Shown here piece by piece: positions 18,094-26,643 of a stretch of DNA of 28,562 nucleotides. The stretch is from Candidatus Kuenenia stuttgartensis (GTDB lineage Bacteria; Bacteroidota; Bacteroidia; Chitinophagales; Chitinophagaceae), in assembly GCA_943330835.2 (NCBI GenBank), contig CALQJH020000002.1, forward strand, positions 1 to 28,562, read 5' to 3'. The notes beneath the pieces are model-generated. The model had not been told where the DNA came from and made no database searches. It saw only the letters and a program-made list of their open reading frames with translations. The position numbers were made by a program, and so were the translations under genes. Every line of letters starts with the position of its first letter. The first letter of the stretch is position 1.

Positions 18094-19005
18094 TTAGGAG
18101 GTTTTATTAAAATTTGCAGTTCCGAATTGTTCGCCCATTGTTTTTTTATAATTTTCCATTTTATCAATACCGAATTCTTTCAATGCAATGTCCTGGTATT
18201 CGAAACCACGGTCACGCAATTGTTTATACAGTTCAGGGGGAGTTGACCAACGGTCATGAACAACGCCGCAATGTCTGGTAGTAGCAACTTTTAAACCATT
18301 TAATTTTGCTCTTATAAAAAAGTTGTGATGCTCTCCACCCTTTAATGCTGCATTCCAGCCACCAAAAGCTTTTACTTTTTCTGTTCTGGCAATAAAAAAA
18401 TTATGTACAAGATCACAAACCGTGAATGGATCTTGATAAACAACTTTTTTCATCTTGCAAACATTGCCTTCTATTTCAAAATTTGCGAAATATTCATATA
18501 TGCCAGTTGATGGAATGAGTATATTAAATCTCAATAACCATTTTGAAATATTAAACTTGAGTTTTTGTTTTCGTGATTTTAAATTGTATTGTCTGAATAC
18601 ACCAGCCAGAATATCTAAATTATTTTCAATCAACACTTTTCTCATCCAAGGAAGTCTTGTGCGGGGTTCAAAAATAAAATCGTCATCGCAGAGCACAAAG
18701 AAAGTGGTATGTGTATTTTCGAGCATTCTATTTCTTCCTTCTGCAGTACCTGCGTCAAAAGGAAGTATTAAATAAGTGATATTCAAATCAGGGAACAACT
18801 TAAGAATTCTTTCTTTATACGCTTCTCTGCTATCATCAGCAATCACAATGGGACCCTTGAATTTATATTTACGAATAGAATCAAGTTGATTGATTAATTG
18901 TTCCGGACGCTCCAGTGTTTTGATAAGTATCGTTACGTCATCAAGTTTATTGAGATAGTAGTTTTCTTTCTTTTCAAATGGAACTAAATTTACAATCCTG
19001 TACAT
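18094..19005 (-). CDS. Glycosyltransferase family 2-like (hexosaminyltransferase-like)
   Basis: A 303-aa GT-A-fold protein. Unlike its neighbours it has a ~24-residue lead before the first strand (DDVTILIKTLERPEQLINQL). PIVIADDSREAYKERI, DAGTAEGRNRML and FFVLCDDDFIFEP follow, the last holding the DDD metal site. GGWNAALKGGEHHNFFIRAK and VVHDRW lie where the catalytic base and acceptor site are expected. The arrangement resembles beta-1,4-N-acetylgalactosaminyltransferase-like GT2/GT12 enzymes, so an aminosugar donor is possible but uncertain. The gene starts 4 nt after the upstream methyltransferase. Confidence 0.82.
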   Translation of the reverse strand: MYRIVNLVPFEKKENYYLNKLDDVTILIKTLERPEQLINQLDSIRKYKFKGPIVIADDSREAYKERILKLFPDLNITYLILPFDAGTAEGRNRMLENTHTTFFVLCDDDFIFEPRTRLPWMRKVLIENNLDILAGVFRQYNLKSRKQKLKFNISKWLLRFNILIPSTGIYEYFANFEIEGNVCKMKKVVYQDPFTVCDLVHNFFIARTEKVKAFGGWNAALKGGEHHNFFIRAKLNGLKVATTRHCGVVHDRWSTPPELYKQLRDRGFEYQDIALKEFGIDKMENYKKTMGEQFGTANFNKTS

Positions 19006-19009
19006 TCTT

Positions 19010-19738
19010 TTATTTTTTTCTTTTTAAAATTTTCGAAAGCTTTCCAATGATATCTCTTGATTGTAATTTTTCGATGGCAGCTTTTAATTTTTTTATTTTT
19101 AATTCATAGTTTTCATTAACTACTTCAAATAATTCTGGGTGAATAAGCGCAAGTGCTTCTTTATTTCCGTGCGATGATAAAGCATGGCCTTTTCGAACCG
19201 CCAAAAATAAATTTTGTCTGTACCATCTTTCTATTTTTTGATTGTCCCAAATTTTATATCTGAAAAAATCAATCATTTCAAAATCATGTTTCAAAAATAT
19301 TTTTTGCCAATATTTGGGCCATTGTTCGTTGATGTGGTTTTGGCCACCTTGTCCGGGTAATGCGGCAGAAAACATAATAACATCAGCATGTGAAGTCAGT
19401 GATTGAATCAATCCATTTGCGGAAGAACGGGGAAGATGTTCTGCTACTTCCAGACAAATAGCTAAGTCAAATTTTCTATCCAAATCAAAAGGCTCGGTAA
19501 GATTTTTTTCTACAAATTCTTCGGCATTTATTTTGAGTAATGATCTGTTTACATAAGCACCATCAACACCTGTAATATCATTAACGCCCATTTTTTTAGC
19601 TACCTGAATCCAATTGCCTAATCCGCAACCAACGTCGAGTATCGATTGAGGCTTATAAACTTCAAATAGAACCGGTAACACTTGTTCTGCTGCACCAGAG
19701 TTGTGTACTATTTCATCGTGTATGTAGGGAACTGCCAT
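19010..19738 (-). CDS. Class I SAM-dependent methyltransferase
   Basis: A 242-aa Rossmann-fold methyltransferase. Motif I is SILDVGCGLGNWIQVAKKMG (residues ~33-52); motif II ends in ITGVDGAYV with the ribose-binding Asp; LAICLEVAEHLP gives the motif IV/post-motif signature often seen in O-methyltransferases of the Methyltransf_23/11 groups. The C-terminal ~35 residues are lysine-rich with a short coiled-coil look (KIKKLKAAIEKL). In this setting it most likely methylates a sugar hydroxyl or a terminal group of the glycan. It sits between a TylF-type methyltransferase and a GT2 gene with 4-44 nt gaps. The exact acceptor is not known. Confidence 0.87.
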   Translation of the reverse strand: MAVPYIHDEIVHNSGAAEQVLPVLFEVYKPQSILDVGCGLGNWIQVAKKMGVNDITGVDGAYVNRSLLKINAEEFVEKNLTEPFDLDRKFDLAICLEVAEHLPRSSANGLIQSLTSHADVIMFSAALPGQGGQNHINEQWPKYWQKIFLKHDFEMIDFFRYKIWDNQKIERWYRQNLFLAVRKGHALSSHGNKEALALIHPELFEVVNENYELKIKKLKAAIEKLQSRDIIGKLSKILKRKK

Positions 19739-19782
19739 TTTTTATGTTTAAAACTATACTATTTTTTGAATGCTCTATCTTC

Positions 19783-20475
19783 TTATGAATCATTTTTTTG
19801 AATGTACGCAATACCTTTAAATTCAGCTATCCTACTCGTAGATTGAACAGAAGATAAATAATCATGTACAGCACGACTACAGCCATCCCAGGTGTAATAA
19901 TCATCAATGATGACAATTCCTTTTTTTACAACTTTGGGGAAAAGGTGTTGAAGGCAAACTAATGTAGAATCATACCAATCGCCATCCAGTCTTAGTAAAC
20001 TTATTTTTTCTATTTTGTTATGCGGCAAGGTATCTGAAAACCATCCTTTATAACAAGTGAACGATGCGCCAGACATTTGCATGGCTTTCTCCGCGAATTC
20101 AATTTCTGCTTTACAATTATCAAAATAAAATTCACCTGTTGAATTTTTTTGCCAGTCTATAGCAGAAGCGCCATCTATTTCTTTTGCTTCAGGAAGTCCT
20201 TCAAAACTATCAAAAAGATGATACTTTTTTTTCTTCTCCAATATTTCAGCAATACCCGCAATCATTCCTCCTCTCCAAACGCCACATTCAACTACATCAC
20301 CTTCAATGGACAAACTCTTCTTAGCTATTGATAAATTATTAGCATAATACAATTTTTCTACCATCGTAAACTTCTTGTATTTTTCAAAAAGAAGATTTTG
20401 TTTCATTTCTTCTTTTGTGAGAAACTTATTTCCAGCTTTGTAAAAATATTGTTTGATTCTTTTATTGATATCCAT
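19783..20475 (-). CDS. TylF/MycF-family sugar O-methyltransferase
   Basis: A 230-aa methyltransferase of the TylF/MycF type, best known for metal-dependent O-methylation of deoxysugars in macrolides and also found in polysaccharide loci. Landmarks: GDVVECGVWRGGMIAGIAEI (SAM-binding, residues ~58-77), HLFDSFEGLPEAKEIDG, YKGWFSDTLP, ISLLRLDGDWYDST with the LDGDWYDST metal and substrate signature, and IVIIDDYYTWDGCSRAV carrying the DD metal ligands. All family motifs are intact and length is normal. Together with the next gene it suggests at least two methylation steps on the glycan. It follows the GT14 gene after 40 nt. Confidence 0.9.
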   Translation of the reverse strand: MDINKRIKQYFYKAGNKFLTKEEMKQNLLFEKYKKFTMVEKLYYANNLSIAKKSLSIEGDVVECGVWRGGMIAGIAEILEKKKKYHLFDSFEGLPEAKEIDGASAIDWQKNSTGEFYFDNCKAEIEFAEKAMQMSGASFTCYKGWFSDTLPHNKIEKISLLRLDGDWYDSTLVCLQHLFPKVVKKGIVIIDDYYTWDGCSRAVHDYLSSVQSTSRIAEFKGIAYIQKNDS

Positions 20476-20515
20476 ATTGCGTTTTATTAAGAGGCTAAAA
20501 ATTATATTTAAACAA

Positions 20516-21385
20516 TCAAGACTGTTTTAATTTTTCCGATAATTGATGAATCACTTTTATGTCGTCGAACTTACGAGCGAATAATTCATTTGAAGAAACT
20601 GCTTCATCCAGATTTTCATAAGAAAGGCATTCAGGGTGACTAGTATTGGGTTTCCAAATGGTAAAGCGTAAAGAGTCGTTGACCCAGTTTTTCGTTAATA
20701 AATTTCTATTAAGTAAAGTGTGCGGCAAAACTTCTTCCATTGATAAACCCAGACTTAATCTGAATCGAAGTATTATTGATTTTTTGTACTCTGCTAATAA
20801 ATGAGCAACTTCATCACGATGGAGGTTAAACCAATTTTCACCTGCATAAATGTTGGCTGGCATAGGGAACCTTAAAAACGAATATTTTTTTTGTAGTTGT
20901 CGCCATCTTGCTTTGAAGGAAAATCCTATTTTTTCAATGAAATTTTTGGGTGCTCTTTTCGGCACATGAATTAAGGCGAATCTTTGTAAAAAATTATTAT
21001 AATCAACAAGGGGTTCAACCTTTACTTGCTCTTTTGAAATCATGTATATAAAACTCTTTCCTCTGTGTTTAAGAAAAAAATCGAAAACCTGTTCGTTTGT
21101 TTTAACGGGAAAGTCCTGCCCACTTATTAAAATAAAATATTCATTGCCGTCATCGAATGCTTTTTTTAATAAATTAAATGTTGCTTTGGCAACACTATAT
21201 CCTCCCCATGAGCATGCATAATTATTTTCAATGCTTTTATAATTTCCTTGAATATCATGATAAGTAAAACTTGCATTTTTATCTAAATGAAGATAAATAT
21301 TAAAAGAGGGGTGTTGAAGTTGTTTAATTAAAAATTCTAACTGCGGCTGGTCCTTATGCGCTAAAATTAATATTGCAATTTTCAT
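20516..21385 (-). CDS. GT14-family (core-2/I-branching-like) glycosyltransferase
   Basis: A 289-aa protein of the Branch family (CAZy GT14), whose animal members add beta-1,6-GlcNAc branches and whose bacterial members occur in polysaccharide loci. Motifs: KIAILILAHKDQPQLEFLI at the N-terminus, FNIYLHLDKNA, SWGGYSVAKATFNLLKKAF, YFILISGQDFPVK and YAGENWFNLHRDE, the last corresponding to the conserved GSxWW-like region. The catalytic domain is complete, with no transmembrane anchor or signal peptide, so it is cytoplasmic. A branching beta-1,6 linkage is inference from the family. It begins 12 nt after the ABC ATPase gene. Confidence 0.87.
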   Translation of the reverse strand: MKIAILILAHKDQPQLEFLIKQLQHPSFNIYLHLDKNASFTYHDIQGNYKSIENNYACSWGGYSVAKATFNLLKKAFDDGNEYFILISGQDFPVKTNEQVFDFFLKHRGKSFIYMISKEQVKVEPLVDYNNFLQRFALIHVPKRAPKNFIEKIGFSFKARWRQLQKKYSFLRFPMPANIYAGENWFNLHRDEVAHLLAEYKKSIILRFRLSLGLSMEEVLPHTLLNRNLLTKNWVNDSLRFTIWKPNTSHPECLSYENLDEAVSSNELFARKFDDIKVIHQLSEKLKQS

Positions 21386-21397
21386 TCCGAAATATAT

Positions 21398-22612
21398 TTA
21401 AGAAAACTGCCAATTGGTTTTAGGAACAACATTACCAATAAAAGATTGACCCCATTGTTTGTTTGTTGTCATTCCGGAAACAGACAATGTTAAACATTCT
21501 AGATCTTCAATGTAGGTGTTGAATTTATCTTTGAACCAAATGGATAGGATATAATCGCCGTCTGTAAGTTTGGGTTCAGAAATTTCCAGCACTATTTTTC
21601 CTTCTTTGATTTTACTGTTATCAATCTCAAGATTTTCTATATTCGGATTAGACCCAAAAATAGGAATGCCTTCATTATTATAAAGCACAAATCCAATTTG
21701 GGGTGAATCAAATATTTGATCAGTAAAATATTCTGCTGTGAGTATTATTTTATCATTGGCTTGTTCAATCTTCACAGATTTCAAATACTTTTCGTATTCT
21801 TTATAACTAGATAAATTATTCCGTTCGCTTAAATATTCCCGGACGATTTGTTTTGCAGGACCCTTTGTTACAAACTCTCCGTTTTTAAGAAACATTGCGG
21901 TGTCGCAGAGGTTTTGAACAGCGCTCATGTTGTGACTCACAAAGAGAATCGTTCTTCCCTGATTGGTACTTACATCTTTCATTTTGCCGATGCATTTTTT
22001 TTGAAACTCAGCATCACCAACAGCCAACACTTCATCTACAACTAATATTTCTGGTTCTAAGTGAGCGGCAACGGCAAAGCCTAAACGAACAACCATTCCA
22101 CTGCTATATCTTTTTACGGGAGTATCAATATATGCCGCTACTCCGGCGAAATCAACGATCTCATCGAATTTTTTTTGTATCTCCCATTTTCTCATTCCCA
22201 GGATGGCCCCATTCATAAAGATGTTTTCTTTTCCAGTTAAATCCGGATGAAAACCAGTACCCACTTCCAGCAAACTGGCTATCCGTCCTTTTACATTTAT
22301 TTCTCCGGTAGTTGGAGACGTGATTTTGCTCAATATTTTCAATAAGGTACTTTTGCCCGCTCCATTTCTTCCGATAATACCTAATGCCTCGCCTTGTTTC
22401 ACTTCGAAATTAATATCCTTCAAAGCCCACGCAAAATCACTTTCAGATTTTTTGGTACGATCATTCGTTTGTCCGATTTTTAAATATGGATTTTCTTTGC
22501 CTCTTACACTGTACCACAAACGATTGAGGTCGTGTTTAAGTGTGCCTGTTCCTACCTGACCTAAGCGGTATAGTTTGGAAAGGTTTTCTACTTGTATTGA
22601 TAATGCAGACAT
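21398..22612 (-). CDS. wzt: Polysaccharide ABC exporter ATPase with C-terminal substrate-binding-like domain (Wzt)
   Basis: A 404-aa ATPase of the O-antigen/teichoic-acid export type. Walker A is GRNGAGKST (residues 81-89), the ABC signature appears as YSSGM (169-173), the form usual in Wzt and TagH, Walker B is ILVVDE (189-194) and the switch His is in SHNMSAV (227). The nucleotide-binding domain ends near 265. The last ~130 residues are a beta-rich extension (e.g. GFVLYNNEGIPIFGS, GDYILSIWFKD), matching the Wzt C-terminal carbohydrate-binding fold that in E. coli O8/O9a reads the modified chain end before export. Its presence predicts a defined terminal modification on this glycan. It pairs with the permease gene 27 nt upstream. 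Confidence 0.93.
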   Translation of the reverse strand: MSALSIQVENLSKLYRLGQVGTGTLKHDLNRLWYSVRGKENPYLKIGQTNDRTKKSESDFAWALKDINFEVKQGEALGIIGRNGAGKSTLLKILSKITSPTTGEINVKGRIASLLEVGTGFHPDLTGKENIFMNGAILGMRKWEIQKKFDEIVDFAGVAAYIDTPVKRYSSGMVVRLGFAVAAHLEPEILVVDEVLAVGDAEFQKKCIGKMKDVSTNQGRTILFVSHNMSAVQNLCDTAMFLKNGEFVTKGPAKQIVREYLSERNNLSSYKEYEKYLKSVKIEQANDKIILTAEYFTDQIFDSPQIGFVLYNNEGIPIFGSNPNIENLEIDNSKIKEGKIVLEISEPKLTDGDYILSIWFKDKFNTYIEDLECLTLSVSGMTTNKQWGQSFIGNVVPKTNWQFS

Positions 22613-22639
22613 AATAATAATTAACGAATCAGAAAAAAT

Positions 22640-23503
22640 TTAAACCGTATCCATGAATGTTTTCTCGACTTTATTGAAAACCAATATGCCTAAAAAGAGC
22701 AACACAAACATAAAAATAAAGCTGTACGCTAAAGCACCCCACGAGAAAGTGCCGCTTCCCAACCAGCCATATCGAAAGGTTTCTACAATTCCGCTTAATG
22801 GATTTGCTAATGCATAAGCTTTATACTTTGGAGCGAGAGAACTTATTGGATAGATCACCGGTGTTGCATACATCAATAAGGTAACGCCAAAAGTAACCAA
22901 GTAGGAAAAGTCTCTGTATTTTGTAGTCAATGCGCTGATAATTACTCCGGTTCCTAAAGCAAATCCTGCCATAAAAAATAATAAGAACGGCGTTAATAAC
23001 GCATAAGCATTGGGATGAATCTGCGAGTCAGGCTTTAGGAGGAAATATATTAAGACAACAATAAACAAAGCAAATTGTATAACAAACCTTATTAATCCTG
23101 ACGTTACAATAGATAAAGGCACAATTAGTCTTGGGAAATATACCTTTCCAAAAATAGAAGCATTAGCCGTAAAAACTGTTGATGTCTTGTTGAAGGACTC
23201 CGCGAAATAATTCCATATGGTTATACCGGCTAAATAAAACAGCGCTTTTGGAAGACCATCTGTACTAATTTTTGCAAAATTTCCAAATACCACGGTGAAC
23301 ATTATAGTGGTTAATACCGGTTGAATAATAAACCATAATGGCCCTAATACTGTTTGTTTATAGGTTGCCAAAAAATCGCGACGGACGAACATAGACAACA
23401 AGTCACGATAATTCCAAACCTCTTTCAAACGAAGGTCAAATATGGATCGTTTAGATTGAATGGATTCTGTCCACTTTGTAGAAGTAGTTTTTGATGTTGA
23501 CAT
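22640..23503 (-). CDS. wzm: Polysaccharide ABC exporter permease (Wzm), first gene of the glycan operon
   Basis: A 287-aa ABC-2 type membrane protein. A cytoplasmic N-terminus with LRDLL-like amphipathic helix (LKEVWNYRDLLSMFVRRDF) precedes six hydrophobic segments; FVRRDFLATYKQTVLGPLWF and IQPVLTTIMFTVVF are typical of the ABC2_membrane domain of Wzm/TagG proteins, as are TPVIYPISSL and NPLSGIVETFRYG. Two permeases and two Wzt ATPases are expected to form the channel that moves the lipid-linked glycan across the inner membrane. The downstream gene is wzt. The ~480 bp upstream is non-coding and should hold the operon promoter. Confidence 0.93.
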   Translation of the reverse strand: MSTSKTTSTKWTESIQSKRSIFDLRLKEVWNYRDLLSMFVRRDFLATYKQTVLGPLWFIIQPVLTTIMFTVVFGNFAKISTDGLPKALFYLAGITIWNYFAESFNKTSTVFTANASIFGKVYFPRLIVPLSIVTSGLIRFVIQFALFIVVLIYFLLKPDSQIHPNAYALLTPFLLFFMAGFALGTGVIISALTTKYRDFSYLVTFGVTLLMYATPVIYPISSLAPKYKAYALANPLSGIVETFRYGWLGSGTFSWGALAYSFIFMFVLLFLGILVFNKVEKTFMDTV

Positions 23504-23986
23504 TTTGTGATTTAATCGATAAAGTTTAACCCTTTTTTGAAATTCTTTATTAACAAGGTATACAAGTTTATATTTGAAAAAAGGGCTACGCCACTCTCAA
23601 TCACATTTTTCTTGTATTCAAATTAAATACAGCGTTTGTAATACAAAGATAATTTTGATGATGGTTGAGATAAAATTTGGTGAAAATCATGATGTATTAA
23701 ATCAAATAACAGGATCAGATTTGGTAAATACGACAAGGTTATTCACTATTCCAAAAATATAAAAAAAAATCAAGATTATTACAAGTAAAATCGGACTTAT
23801 ATTAAGTTTTAGTTACTTTAAATTGACTGTTTATATAAAAAAAATGCTAGATAAAAAAATATCAAAATCCCTTGAAAAAATCATTTTACAGAACTCTAGT
23901 TGATTTTATGTGTTAATGTCGATATTGCAGGTGGATTGAATTTCTTATGGGAAAAGATCTCTATTTCATACAACACAATTATAATT
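23504..23986. other. Divergent intergenic region between glycan and exporter operons
   Basis: No convincing gene. It must hold the promoters of both operons. A CAAAGATA at 23644-23651 reads TATCTTTG on the minus strand, a good TAnnTTTG match about 140 nt before the wzm ATG, but no well-spaced TTG partner was found. TAATTTTG at 23650-23657 and TATATTTG at 23569-23576 match on the plus strand, also without good partners. A 9-bp inverted repeat (CCCTTTTTT at 23530-23538, AAAAAAGGG at 23577-23585) flanks a 38-nt AT-rich spacer just upstream of wzm; its role is unknown. Confidence 0.5.
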
Positions 23987-25030
23987 ATGCCGGAAAAACA
24001 AGAAATGAGTAAGAAGACTATCATCAAAAAAATCATATTAGTACTTGTTTTAGGATTCGCTGGTTTTTTCGGCTATAAAAAATTATCCTACAATTTTAAT
24101 CATGAGACTACAGACAATGCTCAGATAGAAACTCAAATTATTCCCATTTTACCCAGAACAGCCGGATATGTGAAAGCTTTAATGGTTCAGGATTACGATA
24201 GTGTTGGCCAAAATCAATTTCTGGTGGAATTGGATGACGCAGAATTGCAAAGCCAGCTGGCAGAAATGGAAGCCGATTCTGTTCAGGCCGCAGCTGATGT
24301 GGTTAATGCAAAAGCCACTTTACAAAACGCCATCACCTCCTTACAAGTAAACAAAGGGAATATTGCAGTTGGCGAAGTAAAACTTCAACAAGCCACTACA
24401 GAATATAACAGAAACAAAAATTTATTCGCAGATCAAGCCATCACACAAAAACAATTAGACGACACTAAATACAATTTCGAATCTGCTCAAAAATTATTAG
24501 AGAACAATAAAAATGAATTAGCCGCAGCAAAAAGTAAGATCCCTGTACTTGAATCTGTTATCAACAAAAATGAAGCACTATTAAAAGTTAAGAGTGCCAA
24601 AATAAATGAAACGAAATTAAAAATTTCTTACACCAAAATTTACGCGCCAGCCTCAGGAAAAATTGGAAAGAAAAATATCACGCTTGGTCAATTTGTGCAA
24701 GCAGGAACTCCATTTTTTTCAATTGTTAATGACAGTATTTATTGGGTGACGGCAAATTTTAAAGAAAATCAAATCTCCAATTTTTATGTTGGGAAACAAG
24801 TAGACTTAAGAATTGATGCTTTCCCTGATGAAAAAATAACGGGTACCATTGAAAGTATAAGCGATGCCACTGGTGCTAAATTTGCATTACTGCCTCCAGA
24901 TAATTCCAGCGGAAATTTTGTAAAAGTTACGCAACGTATTCCTGTTAAAATAAAAATCAATAACGAAGAAAAGTATAAACAATACTTACGTGCAGGGTTA
25001 AGTGTTTTTGTAAGCGCTGCTATTAATTAA
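23987..25030 (+). CDS. HlyD/EmrA-family membrane fusion protein of an efflux system
   Basis: The 347-aa periplasmic adaptor links an inner-membrane pump to a TolC-type channel. A short basic N-terminus is followed by one transmembrane segment (IILVLVLGFAGFFGY), then the first half of the lipoyl/barrel-sandwich domain (IIPILPRTAGYVKALMVQD, VGQNQFLVELDD), a long alpha-helical hairpin with coiled-coil character (~residues 85-195), the second lipoyl half (IYAPASGKIGKKNITLGQFV) and a beta-barrel domain (YWVTANFKENQISNFYVG). This order is that of EmrA. The ATG at 23987 was chosen over an upstream TTG at 23900, because the added residues contain no family sequence; an ATG at 24005 (MSKKTIIKK) is a good alternative. 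The pump gene follows after 3 nt. Confidence 0.9.
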   Translation: MPEKQEMSKKTIIKKIILVLVLGFAGFFGYKKLSYNFNHETTDNAQIETQIIPILPRTAGYVKALMVQDYDSVGQNQFLVELDDAELQSQLAEMEADSVQAAADVVNAKATLQNAITSLQVNKGNIAVGEVKLQQATTEYNRNKNLFADQAITQKQLDDTKYNFESAQKLLENNKNELAAAKSKIPVLESVINKNEALLKVKSAKINETKLKISYTKIYAPASGKIGKKNITLGQFVQAGTPFFSIVNDSIYWVTANFKENQISNFYVGKQVDLRIDAFPDEKITGTIESISDATGAKFALLPPDNSSGNFVKVTQRIPVKIKINNEEKYKQYLRAGLSVFVSAAIN

Positions 25031-25033
25031 TCT

Positions 25034-26620
25034 ATGACTACTACACCCAAAGGTATTGCCAGAGCGATTATTGTGCTCACAACGGTTACTGCTGCTGTAA
25101 TGGAATTGATTGATACTTCCATTGTAAATGTGGCATTGAGTGAAATGAGCGGTAGTCTTGGTGTTAACATTGAAGATGTTAGTTGGGTCATAACGGCTTA
25201 TGCCATCGCCAACGTTATTATCATTCCTCTTACCGGATTTCTCGCATCCTATTTTGGAAGAAAAAATTATTACATCGTTTCGATGATCATCTTCACCGCA
25301 GCATCTTATATGTGCGGACAATCGAATACTCTTGTTGAATTAATTGCATGGCGTTTTGTTCAGGGTATTGGTGGTGGCGCTTTACTATCTACTTCTCAAT
25401 CTATTTTGTTTGATGCTTTCGAACCCAAAGACCGGCCTATTGCAGCAGGATTGTTTGGAATGGGAATTGTATTAGGACCAACATTAGGCCCTACGCTTGG
25501 GGGTTATATTATTGATCATTCTTCATGGCCGCTCATCTTTATGATTAATATTCCGATTGGTATTATTGCAACCTTACTTACTTTTTATTTTGTAGATAAA
25601 AAACCAGATGAAGGAAAAAACAAAGCCAATATTAAAATTGATTATACCGGCATACTATTATTAATGGCTGGAATCGGTTGTTTACAATATGTTTTAGAAA
25701 GAGGCCAATCTGAAGACTGGTTAAATAGTGAGTCCATCAGGATTTGTGGAACTGTTGCCATTGTAGGATTAATCTCGTTTATCATTTATGAGCTTAATAT
25801 AAAACAGCCTGCAGTAAATTTGAGATTACTTGGTAATCGAAACCTAGCCTTCACCACCATCTTTACTTTTGTGGCGGGTTTTGGTTTATTTACCTCCATT
25901 TTTATTTTTCCTGTTTTGGCACAACGGGTATTAGGATTTACTGCTTTTGAAACAGGATATGCTCTTTTAGTACCCACAATGGCGGCAGTTATATTAATGC
26001 CCTTCATTGGAAAAATGATGAGCAAAGGTGTTACACCCGTTCCTTTAATATTTATTGGATACATTCTTTTTGCTGTGTATGCTTTTATGAGTGCGAGCCT
26101 CAGTCCGGATGTCGGGAGGGATGATTTTTTCTGGCCCTTGGTTATTCGTTCGGTTGGTATTGCCTTGTGTCAACTCCCCTTAATTAATCAAGCCGTTGTA
26201 GGACTAGAGCCAAAAGATTATCCAACAGGAATTTCTCTAAACAATATGATTCGTCAACTAGGCGGTGCCGTTGGAATTGCCGTTGCAAATAATTATGTGA
26301 GCTCCAGATATGCACAACACAGAAGCGATTTGGTGAGTGCCATGCCTGCGGGTTCTTCGCAAATAACCGAACGAGTAACCGCTATTTCAAATGGAATTAT
26401 TGCGAAAACAGGAGATCTAGCAGGCGCTACAACAAAAGCTTACGCTTCGTTAAGCTTAGCTGTAGATAAACAAGCTTATTATTTAAGTTACCTCGATGCG
26501 TTCAGACTAATTGGAATTTTCTTTTTACTGGTCATTCCATTAGTTGTTTTTTTACGGGTGAAGAAAAAGTCTGCGGCAGAAATTGCAACAACCGTTAAAG
26601 CAGTTGGAGAATCACATTAA
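25034..26620 (+). CDS. MFS multidrug transporter, DHA2 family (EmrB/QacA type)
   Basis: A 528-aa inner-membrane proton-driven exporter with about 14 hydrophobic segments, the DHA2 topology. Motif D1-like sequence LIDTSIVNVALSEM lies in the first span, WVITAYAIANVIIIPLTGFL in the second, motif A is GFLASYFGRK, and the antiporter motif C is GIVLGPTLGPTLGGYII. A long C-terminal region with the last spans ends in a basic tail. It is placed between the adaptor (3 nt upstream) and the TolC-like gene (23 nt downstream), so the three form a complete tripartite efflux pump. Substrates cannot be told; drugs, bile-like compounds or an exported metabolite are all possible. Confidence 0.93.
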   Translation: MTTTPKGIARAIIVLTTVTAAVMELIDTSIVNVALSEMSGSLGVNIEDVSWVITAYAIANVIIIPLTGFLASYFGRKNYYIVSMIIFTAASYMCGQSNTLVELIAWRFVQGIGGGALLSTSQSILFDAFEPKDRPIAAGLFGMGIVLGPTLGPTLGGYIIDHSSWPLIFMINIPIGIIATLLTFYFVDKKPDEGKNKANIKIDYTGILLLMAGIGCLQYVLERGQSEDWLNSESIRICGTVAIVGLISFIIYELNIKQPAVNLRLLGNRNLAFTTIFTFVAGFGLFTSIFIFPVLAQRVLGFTAFETGYALLVPTMAAVILMPFIGKMMSKGVTPVPLIFIGYILFAVYAFMSASLSPDVGRDDFFWPLVIRSVGIALCQLPLINQAVVGLEPKDYPTGISLNNMIRQLGGAVGIAVANNYVSSRYAQHRSDLVSAMPAGSSQITERVTAISNGIIAKTGDLAGATTKAYASLSLAVDKQAYYLSYLDAFRLIGIFFLLVIPLVVFLRVKKKSAAEIATTVKAVGESH

Positions 26621-26643
26621 GTTACACTAATAAATATTTTACC

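Noticed and set aside
7681..23503. Wzx/Wzy-type capsule locus
   Set aside because: The only polytopic proteins are the Wzm permease and acyltransferase 3 proteins; no flippase or polymerase signature was found.
23574..23762. 62-codon plus-strand frame in the divergent gap
   Set aside because: No domain, no good start signal and low-complexity AT-rich sequence; probably chance.
23900..23986. Upstream TTG extension of the EmrA-like gene
   Set aside because: The extra 29 residues resemble no adaptor N-terminus; an ATG at 23987 gives the usual short basic start before the membrane span.
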